From positions 62,001 through 126,000 of the forward strand of contig NZ_AWZU01000008.1 of NCBI RefSeq assembly GCF_000472385.1: a DNA stretch of 64,000 bases, written 5' to 3'. Both the position numbers and the translations under genes were made by a program. Source of the stretch: Bradyrhizobium sp. ARR65. GTDB lineage: Bacteria > Pseudomonadota > Alphaproteobacteria > Rhizobiales > Xanthobacteraceae. Below, piece by piece: positions 8,813 to 15,626 of the stretch. The notes beneath the pieces are model-generated. The model saw only the letters and a program-made list of their open reading frames with translations. It did not search any database and was not told the DNA's origin. Within the stretch, counting starts at the first letter, position 1, and the number at the start of each line of letters is the position of its first letter.

Positions 8813-9526
8813 CTACGCGGCCGTCAGCGCCTCCGCGCGGGCCGGATCCAAAAGGCGGATGCCGCCTTGAATGATCTCGATCACGCCGTCACGCTCCAGC
8901 TTGGTGAAGGTCCGGCTGACCGTTTCGATCGTGAGGCCGAGGTAGTCCGCGATATCTTGGCGGCTCATCGGCAACGACAGGGTCGCGGAAGGCTCGGCCT
9001 GCCGCGCCAGTCGGTCGCGCCAGTTGATCAGGAAGGTCGCAACCTTCTCCTCGGCCGAGCGACGGCCGAGCAGCACCATGTGGTCGCGCGCCTGGCTCAA
9101 TTCGCGGACGGCCAACTCATTGATGCGGTGCAGTAAATGGGGCCTGTCCTCGGCAAAGCGAAGAAAGGCGGCTTTCGCGAACCGGCAGACTTCGACGGAT
9201 CCGATCGCATCGGCCGAGAAGTTGTTGCGCCCCGAGGTGCTCATTCCCAAGAAATCGCCTGGCAGGGAAAATCCAACAATCTGCCGGCGACCATCGGGCA
9301 AAAGCTTGTAGAGACGCATGACGCCGGCAAGCAGGCTGTAAAACGACGTGGTGAGCTCCTCTTCGGCGAACACCGTTTCACAGGCCGCGAACTGGACGTG
9401 GCGGCCGAAATGTACGAACTCCTGCATCTCCGCCGTGTCGAGCGCGGCGCAGACACTGAACTGGCGTACGGCGCAATCGGCACAGGTTTGCCCAGTGGGC
9501 TCGATTGCGGCCAGAAAAGCCTTCAT
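8813..9526 (-). CDS. FNR-type oxygen-responsive regulator (FixK1/FnrN/AadR-like)
   Basis: 237 residues from ATG 9526; an upstream in-frame extension exists but would run through the FNR box. Cys15-x2-Cys18-x7-Cys26 plus Cys114 are the four ligands expected for an oxygen-labile [4Fe-4S] cluster. A cNMP-type beta-roll follows, then a DNA-binding helix with ETVSRTFTKLE (201-211), whose E-SR pattern reads TTGAT/ATCAA half-sites. Matching boxes occur at 9612, 8772, 18188, 23186 and 23220, so this protein or a paralogue is the likely local regulator of microoxic genes, and the box upstream suggests autoregulation. Confidence 0.93.
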   Translation of the reverse strand: MKAFLAAIEPTGQTCADCAVRQFSVCAALDTAEMQEFVHFGRHVQFAACETVFAEEELTTSFYSLLAGVMRLYKLLPDGRRQIVGFSLPGDFLGMSTSGRNNFSADAIGSVEVCRFAKAAFLRFAEDRPHLLHRINELAVRELSQARDHMVLLGRRSAEEKVATFLINWRDRLARQAEPSATLSLPMSRQDIADYLGLTIETVSRTFTKLERDGVIEIIQGGIRLLDPARAEALTAA

Positions 9527-9611
9527 CCATAACTCCGAGCTGTCGGGCGGCGCTATGCGCGTCCGCCGATTCCGTCCGTCGGTACATCTTAGTCGAATGC
9601 CCAATTGGCGA

Positions 9612-9625
9612 TTGATACAGATCAA
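9612..9625. promoter_or_regulatory. FNR/FixK binding site TTGAT-ACAG-ATCAA
   Basis: Perfect consensus box 86 bp upstream of the FNR-type regulator start codon, also preceding the cytochrome c remnant on the other strand. It could serve autoregulation and may once have driven the cytochrome gene. Confidence 0.8.
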
Positions 9626-9655
9626 ATCCGGCGATCGGTTCCCCGGCCAATCTGC

Positions 9656-9880
9656 CGGCAAGTCAATGAGATCGTGTGCTGCCATGCAATCGGCCGTACC
9701 GGCGGCAGCCCGTTTGAACCGGCACCGCCGTTCCGCACCCTGCACCTGCGCTATGGTGTGCAAACGCTGGGCGAAGCCTTGGCCTAGGGCATCAAAACCG
9801 GACATCCGGCAATGTCGGAATTCGTGCTCAGTCCCGACCAGGTCCACGACCTGCTGTCGCATCTGAAAACGCTGGAATAA
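9656..9880 (+). pseudogene. Decayed class I cytochrome c
   Basis: One frame reads CCHAIGRTGGSPFEPAPPFR, then a TAG at 9785-9787, then GIKTGHPAMSEFVLS and a C-terminal LLSHLKTLE ending at TAA 9878-9880. This is the heme-site, methionine-ligand (P-x-M) and C-terminal helix order of a small cytochrome c. The first cysteine of CxxCH is missing (IVCCH in place of CxxCH), probably from a small deletion, and the in-frame stop splits the protein. No intact leader was found. The FNR box at 9612 sits just upstream, as for a microoxic electron carrier. Confidence 0.75.
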
Positions 9881-10256
9881 CACCGCAAACTGTTAGTGAA
9901 GCTGACGCGATTTGCTTCGTCGCTTGCGGACCACCTTACCGCTATAAGGCACTGGAATTGAACAACGGCAAGCACTGGTGTCGGCCGGAGAAGCTCAGAG
10001 GAGCCGAATACGCGCACCAGCATCCATCATCTCGAAAAAATGTCCGTCGTCACCGTTCTGCGACGTGCGGGTGTGACGCCGAATCTGCGGTTTGCGCCCA
10101 ATAGCTGGCTTTGTCGCGTCGTCGGACTTTGTGCCCACAGCAGAACTGGCGCTCGGCAATTACCCTGCGGCGCAGCGACGGAACAGCGATCCCAGTTTGA
10201 GACGCGCCGGAACGAAAACGAGCCATCAGGTTTGTCCAGCAAATTGGAGGACGCTT
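9881..10256. other. Intergenic region, no gene recognised
   Basis: 376 bp between the cytochrome remnant and the next small gene. Short open frames occur on both strands but none has a convincing ribosome site or a recognisable product. Confidence 0.5.
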
Positions 10257-10523
10257 ATGACTACTCGCACCGTAGAAGGTGCCTGTGCTTTTGCTTGGCG
10301 CACATACCTGCTGCTCCATCAAGGAGTCGATGAAACTGATGATCGTCGTTCCGCTCTTTACCGATACATCACCAGTCTTTCTGATGCCGGAGAGCATGAC
10401 TTCAATGTCTTGCAAGTGGCGGCGGTGGAGTATCTGAGGAAATTGGACGAACTGAATGAGCTGAAGAAATTGGACGAACTGAATGAGGATGAGAAAGCGC
10501 GGCTCGCTGCCGCCGAGCCGTAA
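10257..10523 (+). CDS. Small hypothetical protein with duplicated LDELNE heptad-like unit
   Basis: 88 residues from ATG 10257, preceded by TTGGAGGACGCTT. The first half is compact and mixed (MTTRTVEGACAFAWRTYLL); the C-terminus is charged and helical, with the nine-residue unit KLDELNE(L/D)(K/E) twice. At DNA level a 22-bp sequence is exactly repeated at 10439-10460 and 10466-10487 (period 27 bp), so it arose by recent in-frame duplication. No family recognised; no signal peptide. Confidence 0.7.
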   Translation: MTTRTVEGACAFAWRTYLLLHQGVDETDDRRSALYRYITSLSDAGEHDFNVLQVAAVEYLRKLDELNELKKLDELNEDEKARLAAAEP

Positions 10524-10663
10524 GCCGCCTATTCGAGCTCGCCCACTGATTAAGCCCTAATCTCTTCCTGGGCCGGTTCTTCCAAGGAGTGGCAGGGCAA
10601 ATGGCCGAGAGCCAGGAAGATTGTACGCGTTACGCCTGCTGGCAACCGACTGGAGGAGAGCTT

Positions 10664-10936
10664 ATGCGAACATCAATCTTCGTGATGATTGTCATTGCCG
10701 GAAGCGCGATTGCCTTCCAAGCAACGGCGCAACAACAGGCCGCACCTAGTGAACAAACTAAGGAGCAGATGCACAGTGATGTAGACAAGGGGCACAAGAC
10801 AAGCGAGCCCAACGAGCAGATGCAGCGTGAGGCAGACAAAGGGGTTAAGACCCGCAACTCTGGAGAGTCCGGATACGTGGCCGATCAAGACAAGCCGGGC
10901 GCTTCTGCCCATCCTCCGGCCCGACCCGAAAAGTGA
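10664..10936 (+). CDS. Small secreted hydrophilic protein
   Basis: 90 residues from ATG 10664 behind TGGAGGAGAG. A Sec leader (MRTSIFVMIVIAGSAIAFQA, cleavage near TAQ) is followed by a highly hydrophilic, probably disordered region with two related blocks (QMHSDVDKGHKTSEPN and QMQREADKGVKTRNSG). No domain is recognised. Such low-complexity periplasmic peptides are frequent in Bradyrhizobium; a stress or envelope role is only a guess. Confidence 0.75.
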   Translation: MRTSIFVMIVIAGSAIAFQATAQQQAAPSEQTKEQMHSDVDKGHKTSEPNEQMQREADKGVKTRNSGESGYVADQDKPGASAHPPARPEK

Positions 10937-11302
10937 CCAGACCACGGGCTCGACAAGGCAGTCTGGGAGCGCAAAAGCTTACGACAAGCCCCGTAGCGTT
11001 CAAACCGGCTGACAATTGTGAACGATTCAATCGCGGGACTTCCGTGTGGAACCGCCGCCAGGCACGGTCCGGGATAGGCCGGCCGCGCCTCGGACAGCGA
11101 AGGCTAGCGTTGAGGTTTTGAAAAGTCGCGTCGAATTGAACTGCTACTTGGCGGGAGGGCAATTTTGGACCTCCTAAGGCCTATGGGTCCGGCCGAATGT
11201 CCGGTTGCCACAAAAACGGGGCGCGCTGACGGGACTGGACGATCTTGTCCGACCAGACTGAAATTCGCGCCAAAGTACAGACCGCCGCCAAATCGCTCGG
11301 CG
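10937..11302. other. Intergenic region between convergent genes, no gene recognised
   Basis: 366 bp between the small secreted protein gene and the 3' end of mlaD. No convincing coding frame, terminator with T-tract, or RNA gene was seen. Confidence 0.5.
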
Positions 11303-12403
11303 CTACAGCGCGTGCGCGGTCCACTCGATCACATCGTTTGCGATCCGCCCGAAGGCATCGTTGAAGGCAGAAACCGCCGCCGCCGGCTCGATCTGACCCA
11401 GCCTTTGGCTCTGCTCGAACAGGCGCGAGGCGATTACCTTGCCGCTCTTGTCCATGAGCCTCGCCGACAACGCGATCTCCGCCGCGGGCCCCTCATCCGT
11501 CGCGATCCGAAACCGCCTGAGATCGATCAGGAGCTGGAAGTCCATCTGCCCGACGTCGGCGCCGCGCAACGGCGCATGCGCGATATCGTAGTTTTCGAAA
11601 CTATCGATCAATCTTGCCTGCAGCAGTTTGGGGATACTGTCGGCCCAGAGGAAATCGGCGAAACCAGGATAGTCCTTCGGTGGGAAAAACAGCATGCGTT
11701 GCGTCTCAAGCATGGCCACGGCGGTTGGCTCGGGGATCGCCAGCTGGGCCCTGAGCGCCTTTGCCGGAACTCGGAAATCTTGTGGTGCGCGGAGGTCGTA
11801 AGTGATCTTCTGGGCGGGGTTGCCGCCGCCCGTCATCTTTTCCAGCCCTGCGACGATGCCATCGAGCTTTCCGGTGTTGCGCGCCAAGCCTTCCGAGAAG
11901 ACCTTGAAATTCGCGATTGTGTCCTTCAGCGGCTCGGCGTTCTCTGACAGCACCGCATCGACCTTACGCAGCGCATCCCGTGCCGCCTGAGTCATGCTCT
12001 GGCCGGCGCCGGGCTCGGCGACCAATGTCAGCATTTGGCTCGGCGGCGGCAGCGAGCCCCCCTCCAGCGCGATGATGGGAATACCCGTGAGGCCCTGGAA
12101 CTCGAGCCCGACCTTGGTATCGGGCCGGACCGGCGTCCCGGTGGCCACCGCGATTGTCGCGTTGACGCGTCGCGGATGGTCCGGCGAAAGCGCAAGCTCG
12201 GCCACCTCGCCGACGCGGATGCCGTTGAACAGAACCGCGGCGCCCACCAAAAGCCCGGGCACCGAGCCCTCAAATTGCACATGATAGGTCGTCCGCGGCC
12301 CCAGCCCGCCGGTATTGTTCAGCCAATAGACGAAGCCGAAGACAGCGATGATCGCCGCGAGGACGAAGGCGCCGATCAGGACGAAAGGAGCGCGGGTTTC
12401 CAT
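11303..12403 (-). CDS. mlaD: MCE-family protein MlaD fused to a transport-auxiliary domain
   Basis: 366 residues. An N-terminal membrane anchor (about 8-28) is followed by one MCE domain (about 40-120: TYHVQFEGSVPGLLVGAAV, GIRVGEVAEL), which forms the periplasmic lipid-binding ring. After a helical linker, the C-terminal third (about 205-366: QDFRVPAKALRAQLAIPEP, DFLWADSIPKLLQARLIDSFE) resembles the ABC-transport auxiliary domain normally found as a separate outer-membrane lipoprotein (PqiC/YmbA type). It is the last gene of mlaE-mlaF-mlaD, 2 bp after mlaF. Role: phospholipid movement between the membranes. The fusion is the unusual part. Confidence 0.9.
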   Translation of the reverse strand: METRAPFVLIGAFVLAAIIAVFGFVYWLNNTGGLGPRTTYHVQFEGSVPGLLVGAAVLFNGIRVGEVAELALSPDHPRRVNATIAVATGTPVRPDTKVGLEFQGLTGIPIIALEGGSLPPPSQMLTLVAEPGAGQSMTQAARDALRKVDAVLSENAEPLKDTIANFKVFSEGLARNTGKLDGIVAGLEKMTGGGNPAQKITYDLRAPQDFRVPAKALRAQLAIPEPTAVAMLETQRMLFFPPKDYPGFADFLWADSIPKLLQARLIDSFENYDIAHAPLRGADVGQMDFQLLIDLRRFRIATDEGPAAEIALSARLMDKSGKVIASRLFEQSQRLGQIEPAAAVSAFNDAFGRIANDVIEWTAHAL

Positions 12404-12405
12404 AG

Positions 12406-13185
12406 TCAGCTCGCTCGAGGTTGCAGCATCTGGGAGCGCTTGCCGTGGAAATAAGCCCGCACCCAGGGATGCTCGGATTGAAGCAGTTCGCGCATAGGCC
12501 CGATCGCAACGATCTTACCGTCGGCCAGCGCCGCCACGCGATCGCAGACCGTGTTCAGGCTCGCAAGGTCATGGGTCACCATGAACACCGTCAGCCCAAG
12601 CGTCTTCTGCAATGTCTTGATCAGCGCGTCGAAATCGCCCGCTGAGATCGGGTCGAGGCCGGATGTCGGCTCATCGAGAAACACGATCGCGGGATCGAGC
12701 GCGAGCGCGCGTGCCAGCGCGACGCGCTTGGTCATGCCCCCCGACAGCTCAGAAGGAAATTTGTCGCCATCTTCCGGCGCGAGCCCGACCATTTCGAGCT
12801 TTGCGGTGGCGATCTCGTTCATCAATGCCTGCGACATCACCAGGTTTTCACGCAGCGGAAACTGAATGTTCTGCCGCACTGTGAGCGACGAGAACAGCGC
12901 ACCTTGCTGGAACAGAATTCCCCATTGGCCGGCTACGTTCTGCGTAGCGCGATCCGGCGCATCTCCGATTGGCTTGCCCATGACCTCGATTTCGCCGCCC
13001 CACCGCGGAATCAGCCCGATGATCGTTCGCATCAGCACCGACTTGCCGCCGCCCGATGCGCCGACCAGGCCGAGAATCTCCCCTCTGCGCACATCAAGCG
13101 ACAAATGGTCGATCACCACCTGGCGGCCGAAACCGACCACCAGGTCGCGGACGCGGATCGCGAAAGGCTCTGCTGCCCGCTGCAT
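12406..13185 (-). CDS. mlaF: MlaF-like lipid transporter ATPase
   Basis: 259 residues. Walker A GASGGGKS, signature LSGGMTKRVALARALA and Walker B IVFLDEPTSGLDPIS are all present; the LSGGM variant is typical of MlaF/MCE-system ATPases. It energises lipid transport with MlaE and MlaD. It starts 3 bp after the mlaE stop and ends 2 bp before mlaD, so the three are one operon. Confidence 0.93.
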   Translation of the reverse strand: MQRAAEPFAIRVRDLVVGFGRQVVIDHLSLDVRRGEILGLVGASGGGKSVLMRTIIGLIPRWGGEIEVMGKPIGDAPDRATQNVAGQWGILFQQGALFSSLTVRQNIQFPLRENLVMSQALMNEIATAKLEMVGLAPEDGDKFPSELSGGMTKRVALARALALDPAIVFLDEPTSGLDPISAGDFDALIKTLQKTLGLTVFMVTHDLASLNTVCDRVAALADGKIVAIGPMRELLQSEHPWVRAYFHGKRSQMLQPRAS

Positions 13186-13188
13186 TGA

Positions 13189-14325
13189 TTACATTCCAAT
13201 CGATGCGAAGAAGATCGCGAAGAAGCCGTCCAACACGATCACCAGGAAAATCGATTTCACCACCGAGGTCGTGGTTTGGCGGCCGAGCGATTCGGCGCTG
13301 CCCTGCACGCGCAAGCCTTCGCTGCACGCGACAATCCCGATCACCAGCGCCATGAAGGGCGCCTTGAGAATGCCGACCTTGAAGGAGGTGACGGACAGGG
13401 CCTCATGCAGGCGCGCGATATAGATCGCCGGCGACATGTCGCCGTAGAGCTGCGCCACCAAACCGCCGCCGTAGAGCGCGGCCATCGAGCCGATGAAGGT
13501 CAGAATAGGCAGCGCGCACACCAGCGCGGCGACGCGGGGCAGAACCAACACGGCGATCGGATCGAGCCCCATTGTCGACAAAGCGTCGATCTCCTCGCGC
13601 ATTTTCATCGAGCCGAGCTCGGCCGTATAGGAGCTCCCCGAGCGGCCGGCCACCATGATCGCGACGATCAGAACGCCGAGCTCGCGCAGCACCAGAATGC
13701 CGACCATATCGACCGTATAGGACTCGGCGCCGAATTTGCGGAAGTGAAAAAATCCCTGTTGCGCGATGATCGCGCCGATCAGAAAGGTGATCAGCACCAT
13801 GATCGGGATTGCCTGCCATCCGACGCGGTAGAGCTGATAGACCAGGGATGTGAAGCGCAGCGTTCGCGGCCTGCGCATCACGCCGATAAGGGACATGAAT
13901 AATGCCCCCAGCATCTCCATGAAAACGGCGATGTCCGCGCGCACCCCTACGCTGGCGCGGCCGAGATCACCCAGTTTCGCCAAGGCCGGATTAGGCGCAG
14001 GGGTGGGCGCCGGGTTGTGACGGTTGACCTGACGAACCTCTTCCATCAGGCTGGAATAATTGTCGGCAATACCGATGATTTCGGACGAATGCCCGGCGGA
14101 AGCGGCGCGCCGAGACAGCTTTTCCAGAAGCCAAGCCCCAAGCGTATCCAGTTCGTCCACCCCGGCCATGTTCACGCGCGCGGTCTCCGAGCGATCGAGT
14201 TCGGGTACAACCGCCCCGGTGAGATCCTCCAGGCGCGCGACATTCGTCGCAATCCAGGCCCCCTCCGGGCGCAGCTCAAGCAAATTGCCTGACGGCGTAG
14301 CTGTCAAAACGGGTTCGGATGCCAA
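13189..14325 (-). CDS. mlaE: MlaE permease with N-terminal STAS (MlaB-like) domain
   Basis: 378 residues. The first about 95 residues (SETARVNMAGVDELDTLGAW) look like a STAS domain, the MlaB function that binds the ATPase in E. coli. The remainder is a MlaE permease with five or six membrane segments and the conserved FLIGAIIAQQG and AVLVLPRVAAL elements. Having MlaB built in explains why no separate mlaB is seen. First gene of the operon; its promoter region holds a degenerate tandem repeat (14414-14470). Confidence 0.92.
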   Translation of the reverse strand: MASEPVLTATPSGNLLELRPEGAWIATNVARLEDLTGAVVPELDRSETARVNMAGVDELDTLGAWLLEKLSRRAASAGHSSEIIGIADNYSSLMEEVRQVNRHNPAPTPAPNPALAKLGDLGRASVGVRADIAVFMEMLGALFMSLIGVMRRPRTLRFTSLVYQLYRVGWQAIPIMVLITFLIGAIIAQQGFFHFRKFGAESYTVDMVGILVLRELGVLIVAIMVAGRSGSSYTAELGSMKMREEIDALSTMGLDPIAVLVLPRVAALVCALPILTFIGSMAALYGGGLVAQLYGDMSPAIYIARLHEALSVTSFKVGILKAPFMALVIGIVACSEGLRVQGSAESLGRQTTTSVVKSIFLVIVLDGFFAIFFASIGM

Positions 14326-14413
14326 GGCTTGACCTTCCTTCAGTGCGGCCGTCGCGTTCGCGCAATTGCGAAGCCACCACAGCTACTAAGCCTTCGCGCG
14401 GCGGCGCAATTGA

Positions 14414-14470
14414 CTTGGCTCAAAATGGCTTGGCTCAGATCGCTTGGCCCAAATGACTTAACTCAGATGA
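14414..14470. repeat. Degenerate 14-15 bp tandem repeat upstream of mlaE
   Basis: Four imperfect units starting at 14414, 14429, 14443 and 14457: CTTGGCTCAAAATGG, CTTGGCTCAGATCG, CTTGGCCCAAATGA, CTTAACTCAGATGA. They lie between the divergent mlaE operon and the 14570 gene. They could be slippage product or a cluster of protein-binding half-sites. Confidence 0.6.
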
Positions 14471-14569
14471 TTGGGTCCCATCTTCCGCAACAGGCGACGC
14501 TGTTGAGGCAACTCAAGAGCACCGCAGCACGCTCCTTTAGGATTTCTCTGGGTAAGGCGAGGTCGAGCA

Positions 14570-14845
14570 ATGTTTGAACAGAGCGCGTTGCGGGACGAAT
14601 TGCAGTCGTTGAAGGCCGATTTGTCGCGCCTCTTGAATGCCGCGAGCGAGGACATTCTGAACAGCTCAAAATCCCGCGCCGAGGCTCTCGCCGGCCAGGT
14701 CAAGACGGCGCTGAGCGATCTAGGCGAGGTGTTGGGCCAGGAGGAAGACCAGCTCGAGAAGCTGCTAGCCGATCGTCCGGTCAGCTCGCTCGCCTCGGCC
14801 TTCACCCTCGGCGTGGTCGTCGGCCTGCTGTTGAGGAGACACTAG
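14570..14845 (+). CDS. YqjD/ElaB-like (DUF883) membrane-anchored protein
   Basis: 91 residues. A long amphipathic helix (LRDELQSLKADLSRLLNAAS) is followed by a C-terminal membrane segment ending SAFTLGVVVGLLLRRH, the typical layout of ElaB/YqjD proteins that sit on the inner membrane and in E. coli associate with stationary-phase ribosomes. It ends 1 bp before the next gene, with which it forms an envelope-stress pair often seen together. Confidence 0.85.
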   Translation: MFEQSALRDELQSLKADLSRLLNAASEDILNSSKSRAEALAGQVKTALSDLGEVLGQEEDQLEKLLADRPVSSLASAFTLGVVVGLLLRRH

Positions 14846-14846
14846 C

Positions 14847-15626
14847 GTGAATAGCGAGAAAATTGTCAAACAGTTTCGCGCGCTTTGGCGGACGGACAGG
14901 ATCATTGCCGATATCAGGCTGCGCCACCTGCTTGTCGGTCTCGGCTTGCGCGCGTTTGCCGCTCTCGTCGCGGCGTTCGGATTGGCGATGTTGGAGCTCG
15001 CCGCCTATTTCGCGCTGGTGCAGGCCTTGAATGCCATTTACGCCGCCGTCATCCTGGGCGCTGTCAATTTCGCCATTGCGGCGGTCCTGTTTGCGATGGC
15101 AGGCAAGCCTCCGGCGGGACGCGAATTGGAGCTTGCGACCGAAATTCACGCGAGCTCGCTGGAGGCGCTGCAGCTTGAGGCGCGCACGTTGCAGGCGGAA
15201 ATTTCCAGCATGGTTCATCATCCGTTGAACGGGATTCTGCCGTCGCTGATTGTCCCCTTGATCACGACTATCGTGAGAAGCCGTGGCGGACCCGCTTGGG
15301 GTCGACGATACGGACCTCCACGCCCTTTTCACGCAGCGCCTTGGCCCATTCGCGCTCATAGCCGCCGCTCTAGATCGCTGAGCCGGGTGAGTTACAGCGT
15401 CAGCCGCACCTTGCAGAGATCAGCCTCGCCGGGATCCGACTTCACCTCGAAGCCGAGATCCCTGCACATGTCGAGCATCACGGCGTTCTCCCGCAGCACA
15501 TCGCCCGAGATCGTCTTGAGCCCTTCGGATCTCGCATATTCGATGATGAGCTGCATGAGCGCCCAGCCCAATCCCTTGCCCTTGAGATCCGAACGCAGCA
15601 GGATCGCGTATTCGCCGCTCTCATAG
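14847..15626 (+). CDS. Phage-holin-like (DUF1469-type) membrane protein with abnormal C-terminus
   Basis: The native part is about residues 1-140: a cytoplasmic N-terminus, two membrane segments (RAFAALVAAFGLAMLELAAY and the following AVILGAVNFAIAAVLFAMA), then a helix ending NGILPSLIVPLITTIVRS. There the normal stop is missing and the frame runs to 15626 through an IS110 remnant (15268-15371) and antisense to the next gene, giving an Arg/Ser/Pro-rich tail with no coding character. The 3' end was probably replaced by the insertion; the tail may be non-functional. It starts 1 bp after the YqjD-like gene. Confidence 0.65.
   Translation: MNSEKIVKQFRALWRTDRIIADIRLRHLLVGLGLRAFAALVAAFGLAMLELAAYFALVQALNAIYAAVILGAVNFAIAAVLFAMAGKPPAGRELELATEIHASSLEALQLEARTLQAEISSMVHHPLNGILPSLIVPLITTIVRSRGGPAWGRRYGPPRPFHAAPWPIRAHSRRSRSLSRVSYSVSRTLQRSASPGSDFTSKPRSLHMSSITAFSRSTSPEIVLSPSDLAYSMMSCMSAQPNPLPLRSERSRIAYSPLS
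15268..15371 (-). mobile_element. IS110-family transposase remnant
   Basis: On the minus strand one frame reads SGGYEREWAKALREKGVEVR then IVDPKRVR, ending at a TAG (15268-15270). This is the conserved GGYER...VNPxxVR block of the IS110 DEDD transposase. Only about 34 codons remain and the termini are not visible. The fragment lies exactly between the holin-like gene and the end of the synthetase gene. Confidence 0.7.

Noticed and set aside
14410..14423. FNR-like box TTGAC-TTGG-CTCAA
   Set aside because: The right half-site has a mismatch and it is part of the degenerate tandem repeat, so the match is probably incidental.
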